A stretch of 14,293 nt of DNA from Candidatus Symbiothrix sp. (lineage in GTDB: Bacteria; Bacteroidota; Bacteroidia; Bacteroidales; Azobacteroidaceae): assembly GCA_031270925.1 (NCBI GenBank), contig JAISWY010000243.1, forward strand, positions 1-14,293. The letters are read 5' to 3'. Below, in pieces: positions 1 to 6,167 of the stretch (position 1 is the stretch's first letter; every line of letters begins with the position of its first letter). Below the pieces are notes generated by a model that made no database searches, was not told where the DNA came from, and was given only the letters and a program-made list of their open reading frames with translations. The position numbers and the translations under genes were made by a program.

Positions 1-1065
1 CTCGTTTAGCGCTGAAAATGCTTGGGGAAATTGGTCGATGGAAGGCGCCAAATAATTGTCGAAAAATTTTCCGGTCAGTTGCGCCGAGTTTAACTGTTCG
101 GAAGAGATTCCGCTCAATAAGGCGTCGGCCGTTGCTATATCGTTCTGTTGATGCAAGATAAATTCGCGGGCGACAATTTGATTTCGCAACATTAAAGCCT
201 TTTGTAGTTGCGTGCGCGAATGTTTTTCCTTGCTTAAAAGCGGATATTTAGAGTACAAAAGATAGGAATCGACTGCATCCGACGGCAAATTCAAATTAAA
301 TTCCAGCACGACCAGATACAAAATCATCTGCATATAATGATTTTCAGCCGAATGGATAAACGTGCCGCCCGAACGAAAATCTTCGACCGCCTTACCCGAT
401 TTCAATTCGATGAATTTAGTAAAATCGCACAACATAATATCCAAGCGGCCTTGCAGACCTAAGACGTTGGAAATGAACGATGGTTCGAGTACGATTTTGT
501 CTTTGTCGATGTCTGCTTTCGGGAAAAAATGTTGCACGGCGTAACGGATATTTTTGAAATGCGTGTAGCAATTCCGAAAAAATTCCTGTTCCTGCTTTGG
601 GTTTTTCAAGTCTTCGCAAGCCGTACATTCAAACGCTGCCGTCCGAAACAGTTTTTTCATGGTCGAAACAAATTCTACAGGTTGTGTAATGTCTTCATTT
701 ACAAATTCATCGATGAAAAAATTAGCGATATTTCCCAAGAGAATCGGCGCTGTTATCGTCCTGTTTCGCATCCGGGATAGACTGTAATTCAAAGGATGAG
801 CGCCGTAAGGCTTAAAACATTCGGCCAAGGAACTAATATCTATCAGGTAATCCGGTTCGAAAATCAAAAATTCAAATTCCGAACCGTTGATATTCAAAAG
901 ATTAAGAACGCCTCCTTCGCGTAAAGCAAAAGATAAATCGGCTAATTCGCGTGTTTGAACTTCGGTGCAACTGAAATCAAGCAATTGATTATCAGGTGTT
1001 TTGGCTGTCAACTTCTCATTTTCTAAGGAGTGAAAAAACACTCGCATGGATTTTGGATTTTGCAT
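1..1065 (-). CDS. Dna2/Cas4-like PD-(D/E)XK nuclease, N-terminal part (partial, probably of a nuclease-helicase)
   Basis: This is an open frame of 355 codons with no stop that leaves the window at base 1, so the C terminus is missing. The nuclease core is visible: E194, then GRLD with D209, IELKSG with E220 and K222, and Q246xxxY250. This is the order of RecB-like nucleases of the Dna2/Cas4 type (D, ExK, QxxxY). A preceding stretch (residues about 70-125) is rich in hydrophobic and aromatic positions. In Bacteroidetes such domains often precede a superfamily I helicase in proteins of over 1000 residues; I infer but cannot see the helicase. The role would be DNA end processing or repair in the cytoplasm. 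Cysteines 147, 150, 166 and 213 occur, but no cysteine trio follows motif QxxxY within the window, so a Dna2/Cas4-type Fe-S cluster is not evident. The ATG at 1065 is the first in-frame start and lies about 30 bases after a good promoter. It could instead be a stand-alone nuclease. Confidence 0.75.
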   Translation of the reverse strand, partial: MQNPKSMRVFFHSLENEKLTAKTPDNQLLDFSCTEVQTRELADLSFALREGGVLNLLNINGSEFEFLIFEPDYLIDISSLAECFKPYGAHPLNYSLSRMRNRTITAPILLGNIANFFIDEFVNEDITQPVEFVSTMKKLFRTAAFECTACEDLKNPKQEQEFFRNCYTHFKNIRYAVQHFFPKADIDKDKIVLEPSFISNVLGLQGRLDIMLCDFTKFIELKSGKAVEDFRSGGTFIHSAENHYMQMILYLVVLEFNLNLPSDAVDSYLLYSKYPLLSKEKHSRTQLQKALMLRNQIVAREFILHQQNDIATADALLSGISSEQLNSAQLTGKFFDNYLAPSIDQFPQAFSALNE

Positions 1066-1095
1066 TTGATTGTGTTTTATTATTTGATGAATCGC

Positions 1096-1127
1096 CAAAG
1101 TTAGGGGATTTTTTTGGGAAAAACAAA
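1096..1127 (-). promoter_or_regulatory. Bacteroidetes-type promoter for the Dna2/Cas4-like gene
   Basis: On the minus strand TTTG (1127-1124) is followed after exactly 20 bases by TAACTTTG (1103-1096). This matches the Bacteroidetes sigma-factor consensus TTTG-N19-21-TAnnTTTG. The ATG at 1065 lies about 30 bases downstream, which supports that start and predicts a short leader. Confidence 0.7.
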
Positions 1128-1198
1128 TTTGTGATTTTGGGGTTAATTCTTTTTTTGAGGTGCTATTGTTGTAAGTACGGGGATAATAATGGCTCAGT

Positions 1199-1500
1199 TG
1201 CAAAACCCTGTGTTTAGCAGAAGCGACAGACCGCAGGTCTGAATGTTAATAACCCCCAATGAAGCGAAGCGATTGGGGGAGACAGAAATAACCACTCTCC
1301 ACTCAACCCCGAAGTGGGTTGAATATATCTATTAACAAGTTGATTAATCGGGCTAAGATAGTGATTTATTTCGGATATTCAACCCTGCGAGTTGAGGTGG
1401 TCTGATGTTTTTCTCGCACCCCCCCAATCGCTTCGCTTCATTGGGGGTTATTCTTATTCAGACCTGCGGTCTGTCGACTCTACTAAACACAGGGTTTGTA
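1199..1500. repeat. Large nested inverted repeat (about 82-bp arms), possible MITE or REP-type element
   Basis: The arms 1199-1280 and 1419-1500 are reverse complements with only about 8-10 differences. Each arm has internal palindromes: CAGACCGCAGGTCTG, and CCCCCAAT pairing with ATTGGGGG around a GAAGCGAAGCG loop. Inside the 138-bp spacer a second pair is seen: GGGTTGAATAT (1316-1326) against ATATTCAACCC (1375-1385), extended imperfectly by CCAC...CTCAAC (1292-1306) against GTTGAGGTGG (1391-1400). The whole stretch can fold into one long cruciform or RNA hairpin. I see no transposase or clear target-site duplication. It sits between the end of the thiamine pyrophosphokinase gene (stop at 1565) and the Dna2-like promoter, both read on the minus strand. 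It could therefore also separate the two transcripts. The rest of the 1066-1564 gap holds nothing else I recognise. Confidence 0.85.
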
Positions 1501-1564
1501 GGTGACTCCCAAAAATTCCAAAACCAAGAATTGATAACACGGCTACAATCATGGCTGCAAAAAC

Positions 1565-2203
1565 TCAATAATCATATTCCCGAAATACTAATATCCGGCC
1601 GTCATCTATTCGAATTGAGAAACAATTGGCCACAGATTCGTTCAAACTACCTTGCCACCAGCTTGTTAAAACTCTGTTATTCAAGGGATAAAGCAAATTT
1701 TCGGTGGTAAATCGCGTTTCGGGAGTCAGCGAAAAAATCGAAACTTGTTGTCCGGAAAAACTTTGATACGATTCCGAAGCGAAGTGTGCAGTAAAAACGC
1801 CGTAATCGGTCAGCATTTGCACCGAAGCATTTTCGGCGTAATCGGCCAGCAACGAAAGATTTCCCAATGTATGGTCTTCGCGATTGCCGGTCGCTCCTAA
1901 GACTGTGATTTCGTTCCATCCATGATTCAGACAAAAATGCACCGATTTAGTCAAGTCGTTGGTTTCCTGTTCGGGAATCCGGTAAAGCAGCGATTCAAAC
2001 CGATGCTTCAACTCTTCCGAAAGACTATCCATATCGCCGACAATATATGCCGGCTTTATTCCCGCCTGCAACAATTTTTCAGCGGCGCCGTCGCAGCAAA
2101 TAATCCGTTCGGCCTGTTGCAGACAAACCAATGGATGCCGGTGCACAGGAAAATCACCGTCGGCCAAAATAACCGTTTTGAAACATTGAATCAGCGGAAT
2201 CAT
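1565..2203 (-). CDS. thiN: Thiamine pyrophosphokinase
   Basis: The enzyme transfers pyrophosphate from ATP to thiamine to make thiamine pyrophosphate in the cytoplasm. The family motifs are present: CDGAAEKL near residue 37, GDMDS at 56-60 (metal and nucleotide binding), EQETNDLTK at 78-86 and GATGNREDH at 103-111. The protein has 212 residues, the usual size for the bacterial family. An upstream in-frame ATG at 2236 would add 11 residues, but the ATG at 2203 overlaps the TGA stop of the transporter gene as ATGA. That arrangement signals translational coupling, so I choose it. The partner gene is a PnuC-type transporter, and together they form a thiamine uptake-and-trapping pair. Bacteroidetes literature also calls this gene tnr3. 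No terminator was recognised downstream other than the inverted repeat 65 bases away. Confidence 0.93.
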   Translation of the reverse strand: MIPLIQCFKTVILADGDFPVHRHPLVCLQQAERIICCDGAAEKLLQAGIKPAYIVGDMDSLSEELKHRFESLLYRIPEQETNDLTKSVHFCLNHGWNEITVLGATGNREDHTLGNLSLLADYAENASVQMLTDYGVFTAHFASESYQSFSGQQVSIFSLTPETRFTTENLLYPLNNRVLTSWWQGSLNESVANCFSIRIDDGRILVFREYDY

Positions 2204-2823
2204 GTTTGTTGTGCTTGTAGAGCCGATTTTCGCCATTGAAGATAGCCAATCACGGCCGCAACGGTATAAATGGCGTACAAAATCGCACTTGGATACATTT
2301 CCTTATAAAGATACAACCATACGTTAAATGGATCGACTACCAGCCACAAAAACCACGATTCGACCATTTTTTTGGCGGCCATCCACAAAGCAATGATACT
2401 CAGTGTGGTTATTTGAATGTCGAGCGTAAAAGTAAAAATACTACCTGCACTCACAAACGGATTTCCGTTGAAAAACATGAAAATAAATGCCAGCACTTCA
2501 AAAAGCACAATGCCGATGAGCGTAAGCGCTAAAGCCTGTCGGGTATCGACAAAGCAAACCGGCAAATTTTGGTTAGTTTTAGTTTTAGCAAATTTCCAGC
2601 AATAAATCCCGTAGAACGAGCAAATGACGTTATAAGTCATCAAGCCGGCCAAAGCGTATAAACCGTTGGCGAAATTGATGTACATGTAAAAAACACCGCT
2701 AATAACGCCCAACACCCACATTGTCCATTTCTGCATGATTTCCAGATAGAGGAACAAAAGCATGAAAACAACGCCGAATACTTCGATCCAGTTCGTTGCC
2801 AGCCAAGAAAAGAGATTCTCCAT
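2200..2823 (-). CDS. pnuC: PnuC-family transporter, probably thiamine-specific (PnuT-like)
   Basis: This is an inner-membrane protein of 207 residues with about seven hydrophobic segments (for example residues 12-28, 36-50, 53-75, 97-118, 121-145, 155-173 and 179-196). The family signature WxxW is seen as WFLW at 157-160, followed by a PFNVWLYLYK segment. PnuC proteins carry vitamins by facilitated diffusion and rely on a kinase to trap the substrate. The next gene, overlapping by ATGA, is thiamine pyrophosphokinase. By the known Bacteroidetes pnuT-tnr3 arrangement, thiamine rather than nicotinamide riboside is the likely substrate; this is inference from context. The ATG at 2823 is preferred over a frame-extending start at 2883, because the promoter -7 box lies at 2838-2846 and the first 20 residues of the longer form are not membrane-like. 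No TonB-dependent thiamine receptor is present here. Confidence 0.88.
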   Translation of the reverse strand: MENLFSWLATNWIEVFGVVFMLLFLYLEIMQKWTMWVLGVISGVFYMYINFANGLYALAGLMTYNVICSFYGIYCWKFAKTKTNQNLPVCFVDTRQALALTLIGIVLFEVLAFIFMFFNGNPFVSAGSIFTFTLDIQITTLSIIALWMAAKKMVESWFLWLVVDPFNVWLYLYKEMYPSAILYAIYTVAAVIGYLQWRKSALQAQQT

Positions 2824-2837
2824 ATAAAAAATTTTTT

Positions 2838-2846
2838 GCAAAAGTA
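2838..2846 (-). promoter_or_regulatory. Promoter -7 box for the pnuC-thiN pair
   Basis: The minus strand reads TACTTTTGC, matching TAnnTTTGC. The -33 region 20 bases upstream reads TGTG, only a partial match to TTTG. With the ATG at 2823 the transcript would have a leader of only about 10 bases. That leaves no room for a TPP riboswitch. Confidence 0.5.
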
Positions 2847-2912
2847 CATTATCTTGATGAATAATACACACTTTACATGCCAAAATTTATTATTTAGGAA
2901 TATTTTTCAAAA

Positions 2913-3019
2913 ATGAAGAACGTCACATTTTCCACCGCCAAAAAAACGGCTTCGAAATTTCGCTCGGATTGGCAGGCGTTTTAACAGCGATTTTTGTTTG
3001 TTATCTGTTTTTTAATTAA
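2913..3019 (+). pseudogene. Collapsed remnant of a nucleoside-recognition (SpmA/SpmB-like) membrane protein gene
   Basis: Two fragments in different frames read as one protein. Bases 2913-2951 give MKNVTFSTAKKTA. From 2951 the frame shifts by one lost base to FEISLGLAGVLTAIFVCYLFFN, ending at TAA 3017-3019. From memory of the Bacteroidetes spore-maturation-A/B-type nucleoside-recognition proteins, the N-terminal region contains a segment like STFDSSKTAFEISLGLTGV. The C terminus of the fused SpmA-SpmB form ends like AGIIAAIFIAYLFF. The remnant thus seems to join an N-terminal piece to the C-terminal tail through a large internal deletion at the shared G-L-A-G-V/A-G-I motif. No intact start or full reading frame exists. 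The upstream limit is uncertain and may reach about 2860. The stop codon overlaps the ybeY promoter. The assignment is based on recall, not alignment. Confidence 0.5.
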
Positions 3020-3025
3020 CTTTGC
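2993..3025 (+). promoter_or_regulatory. Bacteroidetes-type promoter for ybeY-mnmG
   Basis: TTTG at 2993-2996 is followed after 20 bases by TAACTTTGC at 3017-3025, a full match to the Bacteroidetes consensus. Transcription would begin near 3031, giving an 80-base leader before the ybeY ATG at 3111. That leader includes a 19-codon upstream ORF. Confidence 0.7.
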
Positions 3026-3045
3026 CCGTTCTTAGAAATAAATAT

Positions 3046-3105
3046 ATGAACATGAAAGGAAAAGATTTAAAAAGGATACCCGCAAACGATGCGTTCCTGC
3101 ATTGA
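3046..3105 (+). CDS. Short upstream ORF (19 codons) in the ybeY leader
   Basis: ATG at 3046 opens a frame reading MNMKGKDLKRIPANDAFLH and stops at TGA 3103-3105, five bases before the ybeY ATG. It lies wholly inside the predicted leader. It could be a leader peptide that couples translation to ybeY, a relic of a longer gene, or chance. I do not recognise the peptide. Confidence 0.3.
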   Translation: MNMKGKDLKRIPANDAFLH

Positions 3106-3110
3106 TCATT

Positions 3111-3554
3111 ATGCCTATACGATACGATCAAATAGAGACAAAAATTCCCAAATTACCGCGCAGAGCGATTAACAATTGGGTAAAAAACACGGCTTTTCAA
3201 TATAACAAAAGGGTAGGGGAGATTGCATATATTTTTTGTTCCGATGAAGAAATTCTCCGAATTAATCGGGAATATTTGAAACACGATTACTACACCGACA
3301 TCATAACATTCGATTATTCGGAAGAAGATACGATTTCCGGCGATTTATTCATTTCGTTGGATACCGTCAAATCCAATTCGCAACAATATAATACCGATTT
3401 CATCGAGGAATTGCACCGCGTGATGATCCACGGCATCTTACATCTTTGCGGCTTTCAAGACAAAACACTCAAAGATGAAAAAGCCATGCGCAACAGGGAA
3501 AACGCCGCTCTTCTCGCTTACTCATCCATTCAAAACTCACTTACCGGCAAATGA
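3111..3554 (+). CDS. ybeY: Endoribonuclease YbeY (16S rRNA maturation)
   Basis: YbeY is a metal-dependent single-strand endoribonuclease acting in 16S rRNA 3'-end maturation and ribosome quality control. The protein has 147 residues, normal for the family. The conserved TDIITFDY (62-69) and GDLFIS (77-82) segments are present. So is the metal site H107-G-I-L-H111-L-C-G-F-Q-D117. In E. coli the site ends in a third histidine at the position of D117; I recall aspartate being common in Bacteroidetes homologues, so this is probably lineage-typical rather than a defect. A TTG at 3102 could extend the frame by three residues, but the ATG at 3111 is preferred. The 3' end overlaps mnmG by 4 bases (ATGA), implying translational coupling. 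The gene lies downstream of a good promoter. Confidence 0.93.
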   Translation: MPIRYDQIETKIPKLPRRAINNWVKNTAFQYNKRVGEIAYIFCSDEEILRINREYLKHDYYTDIITFDYSEEDTISGDLFISLDTVKSNSQQYNTDFIEELHRVMIHGILHLCGFQDKTLKDEKAMRNRENAALLAYSSIQNSLTGK

Positions 3555-5425
3555 CATTTCATTACGACATCATTGTTGTGGGCGCAGGCCACGCCGGTTG
3601 TGATGCCGCCGCCGCCGCCAGCAATTTGGGTTCGCAAACCTTGTTGATTACGATGGATATGAACAAAATCGGGCAGATGAGTTGTAATCCGGCCGTCGGA
3701 GGAATCGCCAAAGGACAGATTGTTCGCGAAATCGACGCTTTGGGCGGACAAATGGGAATTATTACCGATCAAACGGCAATTCAATTCCGGATGTTGAACC
3801 GCTCGAAAGGTCCGGCAATGTGGAGTCCTCGATCACAAAGCGATCGAGGGCAATTTATCGGGAAATGGCGAGAAACACTCGATTCCATCGACAATTTGGC
3901 GATTTGGCAAGATACGGTTACGCAATTATTGATTCAAGATAATTCTGTTATTGGTGTAAAAACAGCTTTGGGTGTTGAGTTTCGCGCCAAAGCTGTTATT
4001 CTGACCGTCGGCACTTTTTTAAATGGATTGCTTCATATCGGCAAAACACAACTTTCGGGCGGCCGCATTTCGGAGCCGGCTTCGTTCGGAATTACCGATC
4101 AATTGGTCGATTTAGGCTTTGAAGCCGAACGGATGAAAACCGGAACACCCGTGCGCATTGATGGCAAAAGCATCGATTTTTCGCTCACGGAAGAACAAAA
4201 AGGCGAATCGGATTTTCACAAATTCTCATATTTAAATTTCACTCCACGACCATTGAAACAATTAAGTTGTTGGACATTATATACCAATGAAGAATGTCAT
4301 GCGATTCTTCGGAATGGATTGCCGGAAAGTCCCCTTTTCAACGGGCAAATCAAGAGTATCGGCCCGCGCTATTGTCCGAGTATCGAAACAAAAATCGTTA
4401 CTTTCGCCAACAAAACACAGCACCAATTATTCTTGGAACCCGAAGGCGAAAACACGCGAGAATATTATTTGAACGGATTTTCTTCTTCACTTCCTTTACA
4501 TATCCAATTGGAAGCGCTGAAAAAAATTCCGGCATTAAAAAACGTCCGAATTTATCGGCCGGGATACGCCATCGAATATGATTTTTTTTCACCCACGCAA
4601 TTACATTCATCATTGGAAACCAAGCGCATCCACAACCTCTTTTTCGCGGGACAAATCAACGGCACCACCGGATACGAAGAAGCAGGGGCACAAGGATTGA
4701 TAGCCGGCATCAACGCACACATCAATGTTCACGGCGGCAATCCGTTTGTTTTAGGGAGAAACGAAGCGTATATCGGCGTTTTAATCGACGATTTGGTTAC
4801 GAAAGGTGTGGATGAGCCTTATCGGATGTTTACTTCTCGCGCCGAATATCGCATTCTTCTTCGGCAAGATGATGCTGATATGCGGCTGACCGAAAAATCA
4901 CATCAATTGGGCTTGGCTGACAACCATCGTTATCAATTGCTCACAGAAAAGAAAAGATCCATCAAACGAATCATTGATTTCACTCGCAATCATTCCATCA
5001 AGCCGGAGTCTGTTAATTCCATTTTGGAAGCATTAGGTACAAGGCCTTTGCGACACGGTGTAAAATTGATTGATTTAATTCTTCGTCCGCAATTGAATAT
5101 TGAAAAAATAGCCGATTTCATCCCTGCATTTCGAGAAGAATTGGATAAAATCCCCAACCGCAAAGAAGAAATCGTTGAAGCGGCAGAAATTCGCATCAAA
5201 TATGAAGGCTATATTGAGCGCGAAAAAATCATCGCAGAAAAAATCAGTCGTCTGGAAAATGTAAAACTTCGTGCCGACATCGATTACTATTCGTTGCAAT
5301 CGTTATCCACCGAAGCGAAACAAAAACTGACGAAAATTAAGCCCGAAACCATTGCACAAGCAAGTCGCATTCCGGGTGTTTCGCCAAACGACATCAATGT
5401 ATTATTAGTTTTAATGGGGAGGTGA
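3551..5425 (+). CDS. mnmG: tRNA uridine-5-carboxymethylaminomethyl modification enzyme MnmG (GidA)
   Basis: MnmG works with MnmE to install the carboxymethylaminomethyl group at U34 of certain tRNAs, using FAD, methylene-THF and glycine. At 624 residues it has the full family length. The N-terminal dinucleotide-binding motif GAGHAG (residues 11-16) is followed by the MSCNPAVGGIAKG signature around 47-59. A YCPSIE segment with the conserved cysteine is present. Further on are a second FAD-contact region (FAGQINGTTGYEEAGAQG), the TSRAEYR block and the C-terminal helical domain ending in ASRIPGVSPNDINVLL. The start overlaps the ybeY stop as ATGA, so it belongs to the same transcript. Four bases after its stop lies the first of two parS-like sites, consistent with the frequent location of gidA near the replication origin. 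Confidence 0.98.
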   Translation: MTFHYDIIVVGAGHAGCDAAAAASNLGSQTLLITMDMNKIGQMSCNPAVGGIAKGQIVREIDALGGQMGIITDQTAIQFRMLNRSKGPAMWSPRSQSDRGQFIGKWRETLDSIDNLAIWQDTVTQLLIQDNSVIGVKTALGVEFRAKAVILTVGTFLNGLLHIGKTQLSGGRISEPASFGITDQLVDLGFEAERMKTGTPVRIDGKSIDFSLTEEQKGESDFHKFSYLNFTPRPLKQLSCWTLYTNEECHAILRNGLPESPLFNGQIKSIGPRYCPSIETKIVTFANKTQHQLFLEPEGENTREYYLNGFSSSLPLHIQLEALKKIPALKNVRIYRPGYAIEYDFFSPTQLHSSLETKRIHNLFFAGQINGTTGYEEAGAQGLIAGINAHINVHGGNPFVLGRNEAYIGVLIDDLVTKGVDEPYRMFTSRAEYRILLRQDDADMRLTEKSHQLGLADNHRYQLLTEKKRSIKRIIDFTRNHSIKPESVNSILEALGTRPLRHGVKLIDLILRPQLNIEKIADFIPAFREELDKIPNRKEEIVEAAEIRIKYEGYIEREKIIAEKISRLENVKLRADIDYYSLQSLSTEAKQKLTKIKPETIAQASRIPGVSPNDINVLLVLMGR

Positions 5426-5428
5426 AAA

Positions 5429-5444
5429 TGTTCCACGTGGAACA
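5429..5444. promoter_or_regulatory. parS-like ParB-binding site 1
   Basis: TGTTCCACGTGGAACA is a perfect 16-bp palindrome matching the general bacterial parS pattern TGTTnCACGTGnAACA. It lies 4 bases after the mnmG stop. An identical copy lies 45 bp further on. Confidence 0.85.
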
Positions 5445-5473
5445 AAACAGAAATAAAAAATGACAGAAAAATT

Positions 5474-5489
5474 TGTTCCACGTGGAACA
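5474..5489. promoter_or_regulatory. parS-like ParB-binding site 2
   Basis: This is an exact second copy of TGTTCCACGTGGAACA between mnmG and apt, with the same AAAA following on the plus side. Centre-to-centre distance from site 1 is 45 bp, so the two lie close enough to nucleate ParB loading together. No ParA or ParB gene is in the window. Confidence 0.85.
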
Positions 5490-5524
5490 AAAATAAAATA
5501 GAAATAATTTTTAATATTAAAAAC

Positions 5525-6055
5525 ATGAATGTCGAAAAATTAAGAGATTCAGTGCGTAATGTACCGGATTTTCCGATTCCGGGAATCCAATTCAAGGATG
5601 TAACAACCTTGTTTATTGATCCGAAAATACTCGATGAGCTTTCCGAAGGCTTGGTGGAAATGTACAAAGACAAAGGCGTAAGCAAAGTAGTAGGCATCGA
5701 ATCGCGCGGATTTATCATGGGGCCAATGTTAGCACGCGATTTGAATGCGGGATTTGTGCCTATTCGCAAGCCGGGAAAATTACCCGCAGAAACCTACGAA
5801 ATCAGTTATATGAAAGAGTATGGTAGCGATACGATTCAAATTCATCGCGATGCCATCAATGAAAACGACATAGTTGTTTTACACGATGACTTATTGGCAA
5901 CCGGAGGAACGATGTTAGCGGCAGTACAACTCATTAAAAAATTCAATCCAAAAAAGATTTATGTAAACTTTTTGATTGAATTGGAAGAATTGAATGGACG
6001 CAAATTGTTTGATCCGGATATTGAAGTAGAAGCGATTATTAAATACGCCGTTTAG
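5525..6055 (+). CDS. apt: Adenine phosphoribosyltransferase
   Basis: Apt converts adenine and PRPP to AMP and pyrophosphate in the cytoplasm, salvaging adenine. The protein has 176 residues, the usual length. The N-terminal FPIPGIQFKDVTTL (16-29), the RGFIMGP turn (61-67), the RKPGKLPAET segment (81-90) and the PRPP-binding motif VVLHDDLLATGGT (117-129) are all present. It follows mnmG after 99 bases that hold two parS-like sites and an AT-rich run. No consensus -7 box was seen in that gap, so it may be read through from the ybeY-mnmG transcript. In many Bacteroidetes mnmG, apt and uvrC are adjacent; here uvrC does not follow, and the next genes are on the opposite strand. Confidence 0.97.
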   Translation: MNVEKLRDSVRNVPDFPIPGIQFKDVTTLFIDPKILDELSEGLVEMYKDKGVSKVVGIESRGFIMGPMLARDLNAGFVPIRKPGKLPAETYEISYMKEYGSDTIQIHRDAINENDIVVLHDDLLATGGTMLAAVQLIKKFNPKKIYVNFLIELEELNGRKLFDPDIEVEAIIKYAV

Positions 6056-6062
6056 TAGTAAT

Positions 6063-6095
6063 GCCGCGACATCCCGTGCTTGACACGGGATCGCC
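6063..6095. repeat. Palindromic hairpin, likely dispersed intergenic repeat
   Basis: ATCCCGTG (6071-6078), loop CTTGA, CACGGGAT (6084-6091) is a perfect 8-bp stem, flanked by GCG and CGC that can extend it past a two-base bulge. Neither strand has a following T-run, so a classical intrinsic terminator is unlikely. Similar CCCGTGCTTGACACGGG units occur as dispersed repeats in other genomes. It lies between the converging apt gene and lipoprotein operon. Confidence 0.55.
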
Positions 6096-6167
6096 TAAAA
6101 GTCGTCAAAAAATAATAATAAACAGTTTCAGAGGATGGCAGTCTAAGCCCTCCATGATGAGAACACT

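Noticed and set aside
1405..1710. 101-codon plus-strand frame across the repeat and the thiN end
   Set aside because: It begins inside the inverted repeat and runs antisense into a certain gene; no domain is recognisable.
2204..2236. Longer start for thiamine pyrophosphokinase at 2236
   Set aside because: It would overlap the transporter gene by 37 bases and adds residues (MAKIGSTSTTN) untypical of the family; the ATGA start at 2203 is better.
2824..3100. TPP riboswitch upstream of the thiamine transporter
   Set aside because: No CTGAGA-like core or paired arms were seen on the minus strand, and the likely transcript start leaves too short a leader.
5287..5769. Minus-strand open frame of 160 codons across the end of mnmG and start of apt
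   Set aside because: It overlaps two certain genes, and its repeated FHVE words are just translations of the two parS-like palindromes.
6131..6160. GGATGG...CCTCC pairing downstream of apt
   Set aside because: Pairing is short and broken, with no T-run; I see no convincing hairpin or repeat partner in the window.
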